Shown one piece after another: positions 17,071 to 25,162 of a stretch of 64,000 bases of DNA. Source of the stretch: Mariniphaga sp964559175 (GTDB lineage: Bacteria > Bacteroidota > Bacteroidia > Bacteroidales > Prolixibacteraceae). The translations under genes were made by a program, and so were the position numbers. The DNA lies in assembly GCA_964559175.1 (NCBI GenBank), contig CAZLGT010000013.1, positions 1 to 64,000 on the forward strand, in the 5' to 3' direction. The notes beneath the pieces are model-generated. The model was not told the origin of the DNA and ran no database searches. It was given only the letters and a program-made list of their open reading frames with translations. Position 1 is the stretch's first letter, and every line of letters begins with the position of its first letter.

Positions 17071-18909
17071 CTAATTCCCTATACAATAAAGGTGTTCTTC
17101 ACCCCTTATAAAAATTCTTCCATCGGCAAAGGCCGGAGTTGTTCCGGCAGTTTCGCCCAACTCATTTTCGGCAATCAGTTTCATCTCTTTGCCAAATTCA
17201 TAAATGCGCATCACGCCATCGTTATCCATCATAAACAGTTTGCCGTCGGCGTACATGGGCGATGAGTAGAGCGTTCTGCCCACATCGTGTTCCCAGTATT
17301 CCTCGCCGGTTTTGGCATCGTAACACACCAGAACGCCATAACTTGTGGCTATAAACAGCAATCCGTTGTGAGCCAGCGGACTGGCAGCTTCGGGCAGAAA
17401 CATATTATCATCCCAAAGGATTTCCTGAGTTCTGATATCTATGGCCACCATAGTTGCATATTCGTTGGCTGCATGAACTATACCATCGGAATAACCGACA
17501 GAAGGTCCTACTTCGCCCATCATTGCTTCCACCGACCAGAGTTCGTTTCCGGTTTGCACGTCGTATCCTGCCACAATGGGGTCGGCGGTAAGAACCACCT
17601 GGTATTTTCCGTCAACCTGCACCAAAACCGGGCTGGCCCATGAAATTTTGGCATTGCGAACGGTTTCCCAAACCGGTTCACCTGTGGCCACATTCAGTGC
17701 AAGTAATTTGCTGCCCCGGTTGGTATCGTATTGAACGAATAGTTTATTGTCCCATGTAATCAGCGACGAAGAGTGTCCGTAATGGTTGTCGGGCACACCC
17801 AGATTTTTTGCCCAAACACGGTTTCCGTTCATGTCGAAAGCAATCACATCGCCGGTGCCGAAAATGGCAAACACCCGTTGCCCGTCGGTAGTAACCGTTG
17901 GCGCCGAAAGACCGGTGTCTTCCGTCACACGCGGCGGAGATGCCGGCGAACCGGGAATATTGCCGGCTTTGCCCGTCCACAACAGATTTCCGTTGGCCCG
18001 GTTGAAGCAATACACTTCACGACTCTGATTATCGGCTCCTGCAATAAATACTTTATCGCCCCAAACAACCGGTGAATTGTAGCCGTGTTTCGGAATGGGG
18101 GATTTCCAAAGGATATTGGTTCCTGAAGCGCCATCCCATTCCACAGGTATATTTTTATGATGTACAATTCCCTGCCCTAACGGACCACGGAAGGAATTGT
18201 GGTTATTTCGTATTTGTTCAAGTGTTAACGCAGCAGGTGCAGCAGATGGAACTGATTCCTCACGAACTTCGTCAGTGCCGGCATCAGCAATCTGTTCCTG
18301 AATTTCCGGCTCTGCTGTTTCAACAGCAGCTTGTTCAGCCGGAGCGGATTCAGCCCGGGGTTGCCCCACATCAATCACTTCAATCCCCTCATCAGCAGCT
18401 TCTTCAGGAATTTCAACAGATGCCGTTTCCCAGTTGTATTTTTCAAGGTAATTTACTGTGGCAAAAGAAGCTGCAAATGCAAGTATAAACATCACTGCTC
18501 CCACAACGATAACTCCTTTTTGGGCAAGAATGCGGCTGGCGATTTCGTTCTCCAGCACCTTATCGGGTTCTTCAATTTTGTCTTTCAAAGAATAGTAAAC
18601 CCGAAGCGCAAGGGCCAGCACGATGGCGCCAAAAAGCAACAAAAAGGCTCCGGTTTTCACCTGCCACTGGCTGTTGAAATAGGCTTTTCGCGCCAAAAGG
18701 TCGTACTGCCTGATTTCGGTTTTCAACCCATCGTTGTTGGGGTCTTCCCTGAGCCGTTCAACCAGTACTTCCAGTGCCTGGCTCTCGATGGGGTCGTTTT
18801 TCGCAAACTGCCAATAATTTAGCATTAACAGCAAAGCTACCACCATGCAAAAAATCCCGGAGATTACGGCAACGTTCTGTGCCAATTTTAATTTATCGTT
18901 GTTGGTCAT
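17071..18909 (-). CDS. membrane-anchored PQQ-like beta-propeller protein
   Basis: A 612-aa protein of unusual layout. Residues 1-155 contain three membrane helices (about 12-32, 84-104, 130-152), with a charged loop between the first two. Residues 160-230 are an Ala/Glu/Pro-rich linker of low complexity. The remainder is a PQQ/BamB-type beta-propeller (for example YNSPVVWGDKVFIAGADNQ and GVLVCYDAKTGEEYWEHD) ending in EEHLYCIGN. With the C-terminus outside, the propeller would sit on the periplasmic face of the inner membrane. It lies between the NosR/NapH-like and NuoEF genes, making it a plausible link between membrane and soluble parts. No cofactor ligands are obvious. Confidence 0.87.
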   Translation of the reverse strand: MTNNDKLKLAQNVAVISGIFCMVVALLLMLNYWQFAKNDPIESQALEVLVERLREDPNNDGLKTEIRQYDLLARKAYFNSQWQVKTGAFLLLFGAIVLALALRVYYSLKDKIEEPDKVLENEIASRILAQKGVIVVGAVMFILAFAASFATVNYLEKYNWETASVEIPEEAADEGIEVIDVGQPRAESAPAEQAAVETAEPEIQEQIADAGTDEVREESVPSAAPAALTLEQIRNNHNSFRGPLGQGIVHHKNIPVEWDGASGTNILWKSPIPKHGYNSPVVWGDKVFIAGADNQSREVYCFNRANGNLLWTGKAGNIPGSPASPPRVTEDTGLSAPTVTTDGQRVFAIFGTGDVIAFDMNGNRVWAKNLGVPDNHYGHSSSLITWDNKLFVQYDTNRGSKLLALNVATGEPVWETVRNAKISWASPVLVQVDGKYQVVLTADPIVAGYDVQTGNELWSVEAMMGEVGPSVGYSDGIVHAANEYATMVAIDIRTQEILWDDNMFLPEAASPLAHNGLLFIATSYGVLVCYDAKTGEEYWEHDVGRTLYSSPMYADGKLFMMDNDGVMRIYEFGKEMKLIAENELGETAGTTPAFADGRIFIRGEEHLYCIGN

Positions 18910-18961
18910 TTCAATTGTATTTTCAATTTTTGAACCTATTTCTTACACGAATGCGCGGTTA

Positions 18962-18979
18962 TCCCGATAGCTATCGGGA
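18962..18979. repeat. perfect 18-nt palindrome between cluster genes
   Basis: TCCCGATAGCTATCGGGA is a perfect inverted repeat without spacer, nine bases downstream of the NosR/NapH-like stop codon. It has no T-run. Similar GC-ended palindromes occur as dispersed elements in Bacteroidota genomes; here it may be such an element or an RNA processing hairpin. Confidence 0.6.
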
Positions 18980-18987
18980 CGCCACCT

Positions 18988-20256
18988 TTATTTTTCTACC
19001 GGACAATAATCCATACACCTGGCGCAACTGAGGCAATTCCCCTTGTGCGGCACATAGTCCTGTCGCTTTCTGAAAACCACCGTATTCAATAATGTCATAC
19101 CGATAACAAGACCCAAAAAGCCTCCTGCAATCATACTTCCAACATAAAATTTTTCCCGAATGACTTCAGCATCTTTCACCAGTGTTTCCAAAGTTTTTCC
19201 TGAAGCCAGGAAGGTTTGAACGTCGAGATTATCCGGGTCGTTTTTAATTTCAGGATTTGAAATCAGTAATTCGGCCAGAAAAACATCGGGATTGGCTTTC
19301 GACAGGAATGTATGGGAACGTTCGCCTACAAAAACACCGGCTGCCACCCAAATGGGTATAAGCACCGCGTAGGCCAGAAACCGTTTCGGTCCAAGACCGG
19401 ATTTCACAACTTCCTTTTCGTTGGTGGGAAAGTCAATGGCATCGAACGGACAAGAGTTGGTGCACAATTTACACTGAATGCAAGCCGCCGGCGTAATGGT
19501 GAGGTGCCATTTTGAAAACCGTGACATCCAGCTAAGCAAAACACTGTACGGGCAAAAAAACCGGCAATAGGGCCGGGCCACAAACATGCCCATCAGCAAA
19601 AAGCTAACACCCAATACTACCATAAGAAACGTGGCGTCCATGCGAAAAATGCCAACGAACGGATCATAGCGGCATATTATAAAATCGGTTCCGGTAGCAG
19701 CGAAAAGCACGGCCAGAGAAATATAAATATAGGGAATCAACCCCAGCGTTTTATTCAGCCACTTGGGCAGACTAATGGGTTTTATTATGACCAAATCCTG
19801 GATAGCGCCCAACGGACAAGCTCCGGCACAAAAAGTTCTTCCGAAAAAAAGCGTAAATACCAGTGGTAAAAGAAAAAACAACAAAACCGTAAGTGAGATG
19901 GCATAGGTTGGATCGGCAAACGAAAGTGTGACATTTTGGATGGCCCCGATGGGGCAAATGCACCCATTTCTGTAAAATCCAAAATAAATAAGTGTAAAAA
20001 CCGAAAGCCACAAAACACCCTGCCGGGAGCGTGTTTTTAGTGCAAACCAGGTAGCCAGTATTAGGACTACCAGCAAAACCAGTACATCGAAGTATTCAAG
20101 TGCCAGCGCTCGCGGTTCGGGTGTAATGGTTGAAGGCTGCTCGTAACCCGTTTCGAATTCGGGTTTTGGAAACCTTTGCTGCTGTGATTCCACAGTTAAC
20201 GGGAAAAGATAAATGGCTAAGGTTATCAGGAAAAGTATGTATTTCAGTTTTTTCAT
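18988..20256 (-). CDS. NosR/NapH-like polytopic 4Fe-4S membrane protein
   Basis: A 422-aa inner-membrane protein. A signal-like first helix (1-24) and a short Pro-rich external segment are followed by about six to seven membrane helices. Two NosR/NapH-type Cys-x3-Cys-Pro motifs (CICPIGAIQN and CAGACPLGAIQD) lie at helix ends. The cluster-binding motif CIQCKLCTNSCP follows in the middle and CLSCARCMDYCP at the extreme C-terminus. Known members pass electrons between quinol and periplasmic reductases or FMN domains. There is no FMN-binding domain as in full NosR. The NapG-like gene lies five bases upstream, forming a NapGH-like pair. Confidence 0.9.
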   Translation of the reverse strand: MKKLKYILFLITLAIYLFPLTVESQQQRFPKPEFETGYEQPSTITPEPRALALEYFDVLVLLVVLILATWFALKTRSRQGVLWLSVFTLIYFGFYRNGCICPIGAIQNVTLSFADPTYAISLTVLLFFLLPLVFTLFFGRTFCAGACPLGAIQDLVIIKPISLPKWLNKTLGLIPYIYISLAVLFAATGTDFIICRYDPFVGIFRMDATFLMVVLGVSFLLMGMFVARPYCRFFCPYSVLLSWMSRFSKWHLTITPAACIQCKLCTNSCPFDAIDFPTNEKEVVKSGLGPKRFLAYAVLIPIWVAAGVFVGERSHTFLSKANPDVFLAELLISNPEIKNDPDNLDVQTFLASGKTLETLVKDAEVIREKFYVGSMIAGGFLGLVIGMTLLNTVVFRKRQDYVPHKGNCLSCARCMDYCPVEK

Positions 20257-20261
20257 TTCTT

Positions 20262-20840
20262 TTAAGATTCCGGATTGTTGGAAAAGTCGCCTTTAACTTT
20301 GTAAGCTTCACTTGCCGGCACCCGTTTTATTGCATCGGAAGGACATACACGGGCAATGGAACATTCGTTGCAGTTGACACAAATGTGGTGCATAATCTGC
20401 AAATGCAGCGAACCGTTTCCAAAGGATGTACAGCCAGCCACACATTTAGCGCAGCCAATGCACAAATCTTCAATAATATGGTATTCAATATATGGTTCTT
20501 CTATGAATTTCCTTTCGATTGCCGCTGTAGGACAAAGCTGGTTTTCGGCAGCCGTACTTAAAGCATTGGCATCGGGTTTCAGGTATCCCCCGCATAAATC
20601 GCAGTAGCCGCATAAATCGTATGCATGAACACATTTTACGGCTGAAGGCGACATGACACAATCGGTGGCGCACCGTCCGCACTGGGTACACTCAAACGGG
20701 TCGATTTGCCAAACGTAGTCATCTTTCACCACTTTGCTAAGTGCCAGCCCGCTAACGCTGCCCAGTGCCAGTGCCAGCGATAAGCGCACTCCGCTCTGGA
20801 TAAATTCGCGGCGGTTTTTCGATTTACTGTTGTTTTCCAT
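20262..20840 (-). CDS. Tat-exported NapG-like ferredoxin with four 4Fe-4S sites
   Basis: A 192-aa protein with a twin-arginine signal (NRREFIQSG at residues 9-17, then a hydrophobic stretch). Sixteen Cys form four 4Fe-4S sites: 51/54/57/61, 77/80/83/103, 127/130/133/137 and 154/157/160/166, with some exchange between sites likely as in NapG. It should fold with its clusters in the cytoplasm and be exported to the periplasmic face. In NapGH and MauMN systems such a protein receives electrons from the membrane partner; here that partner is the next gene. Confidence 0.9.
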   Translation of the reverse strand: MENNSKSKNRREFIQSGVRLSLALALGSVSGLALSKVVKDDYVWQIDPFECTQCGRCATDCVMSPSAVKCVHAYDLCGYCDLCGGYLKPDANALSTAAENQLCPTAAIERKFIEEPYIEYHIIEDLCIGCAKCVAGCTSFGNGSLHLQIMHHICVNCNECSIARVCPSDAIKRVPASEAYKVKGDFSNNPES

Positions 20841-21146
20841 CTGTTTATGTATTTCACGAAAAGACGCAAAGACTCAAAGGAGAACATTTGAAAGTTCGAG
20901 AGTTTGAAATTGTTCGGGAATTCAAACCTTCAAACCTTCGGATTTTCAAACGTTCAAATCACCTCTGCATGTCATTGTTCTTTTCCGTGGTCATTTCATT
21001 GCTATTTAATTCACTTACTTCCAATCAACACTTGAATTTGCGGTGCATAGTTGGCCATCATTTCAATCGATGGTTATGGTTGCACCTTTAACTAATTCTC
21101 ACTACTTAATCCCCCGGTTGAAACCGGTGCTACAAACATTTAACTC
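20841..21146. other. 306-nt non-coding gap made of repeats
   Basis: No credible gene. It holds a GCAAAGACGCAAAG-type copy (20857-20880), a run of loosely repeated TTCAAAC units (about 20888-20960) and the first of two long direct repeats (21037-21132). A 67-codon frame on the plus strand is opposite to all neighbours and made of repeat sequence. Confidence 0.6.
21037..21132. repeat. long direct repeat, copy A
   Basis: Starts TTTGCGGTGCA, contains GGTGCA...TGCACC arms, then after about 28 bases the motif TAATCCCCCGGTTGAAACCGG, ending GCTA. A second copy of the same order and orientation lies at 21379-21476. The two bracket the small Cys-rich gene. Confidence 0.75.
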
Positions 21147-21359
21147 CTATGGAGTTTTTTCCTGCGGTTGTTCAGTCGTCCTGGTTTCGATGGCTTGCGG
21201 CAAGTCGCATTTGACAAATTGTCCGCATTTTTGGCAGGCCGGCGAAACCGAACAGGTGATATCCACTTTTTGGTTCACCACCAGATAGCCGGTTGTGGCT
21301 GCCATTCCGCTGAGAATTAAAATTCTGCCTCCGGTTTTTAAAAATTCTTTTCGGTTCAT
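21147..21359 (-). CDS. small Cys-rich exported protein with Tat-like N-terminus
   Basis: A 70-aa protein. The N-terminus NRKEFLKTGGR followed by a hydrophobic segment resembles a Tat signal with RK in place of RR. The mature part has four Cys at 36, 42, 45 and 51 (C-x5-C-x2-C-x5-C), enough for one Fe-S cluster or a metal site, then a hydrophilic tail. I recognise no named family. It lies between the NHL propeller and the NapG-like gene on the same strand and is bracketed by direct repeats, so it may be a cluster component or a passenger. Confidence 0.7.
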   Translation of the reverse strand: MNRKEFLKTGGRILILSGMAATTGYLVVNQKVDITCSVSPACQKCGQFVKCDLPQAIETRTTEQPQEKTP

Positions 21360-21378
21360 CTCTTTTTAGTTCTTTCGT

Positions 21379-21476
21379 TTTGCGGTGCACAGCGCATTCA
21401 TTTTCAAATCAACGGATGTGGATGCACCTGCATTCTTTTTCACATTCCATAATCCCCCGATTAAAACCGGGGGCTA
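21379..21476. repeat. long direct repeat, copy B
   Basis: Starts TTTGCGGTGCA, with GGTGCA...TGCACC arms and TAATCCCCCGATTAAAACCGG, ending GGGGGCTA. On the minus strand its edge TAGCCCCCGG provides the stop codon TAG of the NHL gene. It aligns with copy A over its whole length with scattered differences. Confidence 0.75.
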
Positions 21477-22436
21477 TTTTTTGGGCTCGAACACCCGAAT
21501 CACTTTCTTATCGAAATCGAGCGCATAAATATTGTTTTGGCTGTCGGCAGCCACATCGGGCGCCTGACCTTCGTCAACAAATTTTGTGGGGGCTGCTACC
21601 ACACCTTCAAACTCGCCCGAGCGTTTGTAGGTTTTAATGCGTACCAGACCTTTTTCGCTGGTTACAAAGCGTCCGTCGTCCAAAAATGTAAAATGCGACG
21701 GATTACAGCAGCCGCTGAATCCCTCCGGCCTCATGCCAGTATTTTTCCAGTGGGATCTTAAATTTCCATTGAATGTATAATTTTCCAATGCATGAAGACC
21801 GGGATTTACAACCCAAAGCTCACCCACATCGTTAATGTCCAAATCGAAGCAGGGACTGGGAATGATAAACCCATGCAGAACACCTTCTTCGGCTTTGCCA
21901 TCAAAATCCGTCAGGAATTCCCCGTCCGCTGAATACCTTACCACTTTGCGGTTTCCGGCATCGGCTACAAAAGCATCATTTTCAGTAGCGGCAATGGCTG
22001 TTATCAGCGAATTTTCGCCCAACGACTCCCACTCGTTCAAAAGGTTACCATCTTTATCATAAACCAAAATTTGGTTGTCAATTGCAATGTAAATGGTTTG
22101 GTTAAAAGCCTCAACTGCTTGCGGTTTACCGGGAAGGTTTAAATCATTCAGCAATGCGCCCGACAAATCAATAATTTTTACACTTTTATCCCCTGCCACA
22201 TAAATTTTATCATCGTAAACGGCAATGGCAACCGGGTCTTCAAATCCTACCCTGAAATTTTTGGATTCCCGGTAATGAATCAGCTCCGGATCAACGTTTT
22301 TAAATTCATTTACATCGTAGGCAAACGGATTTGGTTTGCTGCGGTTGGGCCGGTCCGAAACATAATCGCCCACAATAACCGCCACAATTACAACGGCCAG
22401 AATGAGAAGAAAAATGATGATTCCCTTGTTTTTCAT
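21474..22436 (-). CDS. membrane-anchored NHL-type beta-propeller protein
   Basis: A 320-aa protein with one N-terminal membrane helix (residues about 5-24), then an NHL/six-bladed propeller (blades such as DPVAIAVYDDKIYVAGDKS and NDAFVADAGNRKVVRYSADG). A conserved-looking GFSGCCNPSHFTF segment with two adjacent Cys lies about two thirds along and could hold a metal or disulfide. It is the only cluster propeller not of PQQ type. It starts 10 bases after the previous PQQ-like gene. Its stop codon is within direct repeat B. A scaffold or ligand-binding role is inferred. Confidence 0.82.
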   Translation of the reverse strand: MKNKGIIIFLLILAVVIVAVIVGDYVSDRPNRSKPNPFAYDVNEFKNVDPELIHYRESKNFRVGFEDPVAIAVYDDKIYVAGDKSVKIIDLSGALLNDLNLPGKPQAVEAFNQTIYIAIDNQILVYDKDGNLLNEWESLGENSLITAIAATENDAFVADAGNRKVVRYSADGEFLTDFDGKAEEGVLHGFIIPSPCFDLDINDVGELWVVNPGLHALENYTFNGNLRSHWKNTGMRPEGFSGCCNPSHFTFLDDGRFVTSEKGLVRIKTYKRSGEFEGVVAAPTKFVDEGQAPDVAADSQNNIYALDFDKKVIRVFEPKK

Positions 22437-22446
22437 TTCTTTTTAA

Positions 22447-23871
22447 TTAAACGTTCAAATCGATACAAACCACAGTAGTTGCATCGCGCATGATTAAATA
22501 ACCGTTGGCTATGGCAAACGGCGCCCAGGCATCGTGCCCGTCTTCAATCACTTTATATTCATCAATCTGAATGTATCTTTCGGTGCTGGGCCGGGTAATA
22601 AACAGAGTGCCGTCGTCATTCAGAATGAACATTTTTCCATCGGCAATAAAGTACGGTCCCAACCCAAAACGGTTTTCAGAGCCGCTTGTCCAGACCATTT
22701 CCTGCGGATTGTTGGGATGTACGCACACCAACTGATTTCGTCCCGGCCCGCCATCTTTCGGAAGAATACCAAACAGATGCCCGTTCCAGTAAAGCGGTGT
22801 TTGCTGTTCGCTGGCCAATCCATCACGGGGAGCATATTTCGTGATAATTTCGATGGAAAAATCCCCGTTATTTTCGGTTAATTCTGCCAACATTCCGCCT
22901 GCACCGTAACCGGCCGTCATGAATATCTTGCCATCGGGCATACAAACCGGCGAAGGTGCAATAACCGAATGATTCCAAACGGTTGTTTGCCAAAGAATTT
23001 CACCTGCATCATCGCCGTCGGCTGCAATGCCTACGAGAGCGCCAATGGGGCTATACACATACATTTTTCGTCCGCCAAAAGTGTAGGGCATTACCGAAGA
23101 GTGCGACATTTTCCAGCCTTCAGGATTTGGCGTTTCCCAGAGTTTTTCGCCGGTTTCCATGTCGATGGCCACCATCAGGGCATTTCCGCCAGTGGCGATA
23201 ATGGCTTTTCCGTCGTCGATAAGCGGACACTGGCCGGTGTACCAAAGCGGCACTTCCGATTCGTATTCCCGCGCCACATCGAGTCCCCACAGAAAATCGC
23301 CGGTTTCGCGGTCGAGGCACATCACATGGCACATAGGCCCCATGGTTAGAATGTAATCTTCGGTAATTGCAGGAATAGTGCGCGACATACCGTGGTTTCG
23401 TTTAATATTCAAATTGTAGCCACGCACCCACATCTCCTTTCCGTCGATTAGTGAGTAACACCGCAATATATCGGCGCGTTCCTCTTCGTCGTAATCAAGT
23501 ATATAAACCAGCCCTTCGTAAATGGCCGCACCGGAGTGACCCTCACCCAGCTCTTTCGACCATAAAATTTTTGGGCCATCGTTGCCGAAATTATCGATGA
23601 GCTTCACCGGCGATTTGGAAATGTTGTCGAAATCTTCTCCCCTGAACCGGGGCCAGGTTTCCGATAATTCAGTGTAACTTTCAGCAAACTGCTCGAAATA
23701 TTCACCAATTTCCACATCCTGTGCCTCGGCGCCAGCACCGCGATTATCGGCCCCTTCAATATGTATTTCAAAATCATGCGTAGGATCGGCACGCAGCCAC
23801 CAAAACAGGAATACCAGGGAAATGATTCCCAGGGAGTACGAAACAATTTTTATGATTTGTTTACTGTCCAT
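22447..23871 (-). CDS. membrane-anchored PQQ-like beta-propeller protein
   Basis: A 474-aa protein. One membrane helix (about residues 8-25, ending FLFWWL) anchors it; residues 30-65 are a linker; the rest is a PQQ-type propeller starting WPRFRGEDFDN. The segment GPMCHVMCLDRETGDFLWG has Cys and His at a blade top, unlike the paralogues. Its ATG directly abuts the TAG of the upstream paralogue (TAGATG), implying coupled translation. The NHL gene follows after 10 bases. Confidence 0.87.
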   Translation of the reverse strand: MDSKQIIKIVSYSLGIISLVFLFWWLRADPTHDFEIHIEGADNRGAGAEAQDVEIGEYFEQFAESYTELSETWPRFRGEDFDNISKSPVKLIDNFGNDGPKILWSKELGEGHSGAAIYEGLVYILDYDEEERADILRCYSLIDGKEMWVRGYNLNIKRNHGMSRTIPAITEDYILTMGPMCHVMCLDRETGDFLWGLDVAREYESEVPLWYTGQCPLIDDGKAIIATGGNALMVAIDMETGEKLWETPNPEGWKMSHSSVMPYTFGGRKMYVYSPIGALVGIAADGDDAGEILWQTTVWNHSVIAPSPVCMPDGKIFMTAGYGAGGMLAELTENNGDFSIEIITKYAPRDGLASEQQTPLYWNGHLFGILPKDGGPGRNQLVCVHPNNPQEMVWTSGSENRFGLGPYFIADGKMFILNDDGTLFITRPSTERYIQIDEYKVIEDGHDAWAPFAIANGYLIMRDATTVVCIDLNV

Positions 23872-25149
23872 CTATGCTTTTATATTGTACACCATTAAAA
23901 CATCGCCATGCCTGATGAAAAGTTTCCCCTTGTAAATGGCCGGGTGTGCCCAGTGCGGACCAGTGCCGGTATCTACTGTAAATGTACTTACTATTTTCAA
24001 TTTTTCGGCTGAAGGTTCAACCAAAGCTATGTTCCCGCTTTTTTCTTCATAAAAATAAAGCATTCCGTCGGCATAAATTACGGAACCTTTGTTAAACCAT
24101 TCTTCATCCCAGTGCGTTTCACCGGATTCCCAGTCAACACAGGCCCAACGGCCACGTGAATTGTGTTGCCAGTTCGATCCGTATATTTTCCTGTCAACCA
24201 GCACCACACCGCCATGGTGGGTATTGAGGTCTTTATTTTTCCACTTCAGTTCTGCTGATTGATTACCGGATGTGATGGAAAACATGGTGGCCGGATGATC
24301 GTATCCGCTGGTTACAAAAACCTTGCTGTTAAAATAGATTGCAGGATTTGTTTGTGCCCCTCTGCCCTGATGGGTTGAATGAAACTGAATCAAATCGTAA
24401 TGCCAAATGATTTCTCCGTTTTCGGGATTAACCGCAATCAGATTTTTTGCTGTTTGAACCAAAATGATATCGTCGCCCCGGTGGTTAATTAGAACCGAAG
24501 AAGCATACGATTTTTCTCCGCCCAGACTTCTTGTTTTCCAAATTTCGGAGCCATCTTTTTTATTAAAAGCAACCATGGTCACTTTTTCGCCTCCTGTGGC
24601 AAACACAACCAAATCATTTACTATCAAAGGACTTTCAGAATCACCATGACGCGGAACTTCTCCGTTGTATTTATCCACGGCATCCACACGCCATAAAATT
24701 TGGCCGGAATTGGCATCGATGCAGCAAAGTTGACCTGTTCCGCTGGCCACATACAATTTACCTTTTTCGAAAGTTGGTGTGCAGCGGCTGTCGGAATAAG
24801 TACGAATCCAGGAACGGCCATAATTCGTTTCCCAAAGCAACTGCCCATTCATATCAAAGGCAGAAATAGCATCCGTTTCGTCATTTTTGATACCTGTAAC
24901 GAAAATTTTTCCATCGGCCACAACCGGCTGTGAATACCCTTTCCCGATACTTTCAATTTTCAGCACCAATTCAGGACCTTCTTCCGGCCATTCTTTCAGC
25001 AGGCCGGTTTCCGGATAGTGACCGGTTCGGTCAACTCCCCGGAATTCAACAATTTCCTGGGATATAAGAGTGGTAGAAAATAAAATTGAAAACAGGATTA
25101 AAAGCATTCTCATTATTAATTTTTTTTTGGGAAATGAAAACATATTCAT
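23872..25149 (-). CDS. secreted PQQ-like beta-propeller protein (tandem paralogue 3)
   Basis: A 425-aa exported protein with a basic N-terminus and signal peptide ending near TLISQ; Met13 (25113) is an alternative start. It shares with the next two genes upstream the mature start (EFRGVDRTGHYPETGLLKEW), the block TYSDSRCTPTFEKGKLYVASG and the C-terminal block GPHWAHPAIYKGKLFIRHG. These mark one paralogous subfamily. Its conserved His and Trp could form a ligand site, but no PQQ/calcium motif is clear. Confidence 0.87.
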   Translation of the reverse strand: MNMFSFPKKKLIMRMLLILFSILFSTTLISQEIVEFRGVDRTGHYPETGLLKEWPEEGPELVLKIESIGKGYSQPVVADGKIFVTGIKNDETDAISAFDMNGQLLWETNYGRSWIRTYSDSRCTPTFEKGKLYVASGTGQLCCIDANSGQILWRVDAVDKYNGEVPRHGDSESPLIVNDLVVFATGGEKVTMVAFNKKDGSEIWKTRSLGGEKSYASSVLINHRGDDIILVQTAKNLIAVNPENGEIIWHYDLIQFHSTHQGRGAQTNPAIYFNSKVFVTSGYDHPATMFSITSGNQSAELKWKNKDLNTHHGGVVLVDRKIYGSNWQHNSRGRWACVDWESGETHWDEEWFNKGSVIYADGMLYFYEEKSGNIALVEPSAEKLKIVSTFTVDTGTGPHWAHPAIYKGKLFIRHGDVLMVYNIKA

Positions 25150-25162
25150 TTCATTCCGGATG

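Noticed and set aside
18962..18979. Rho-independent terminator after the NosR/NapH-like gene
   Set aside because: The palindrome has no hairpin loop and no T-run in either direction, so I list it as a palindromic repeat.
20888..21091. 67-codon plus-strand reading frame
   Set aside because: It is made of TTCAAAC repeats and direct repeat A and opposes all neighbours.
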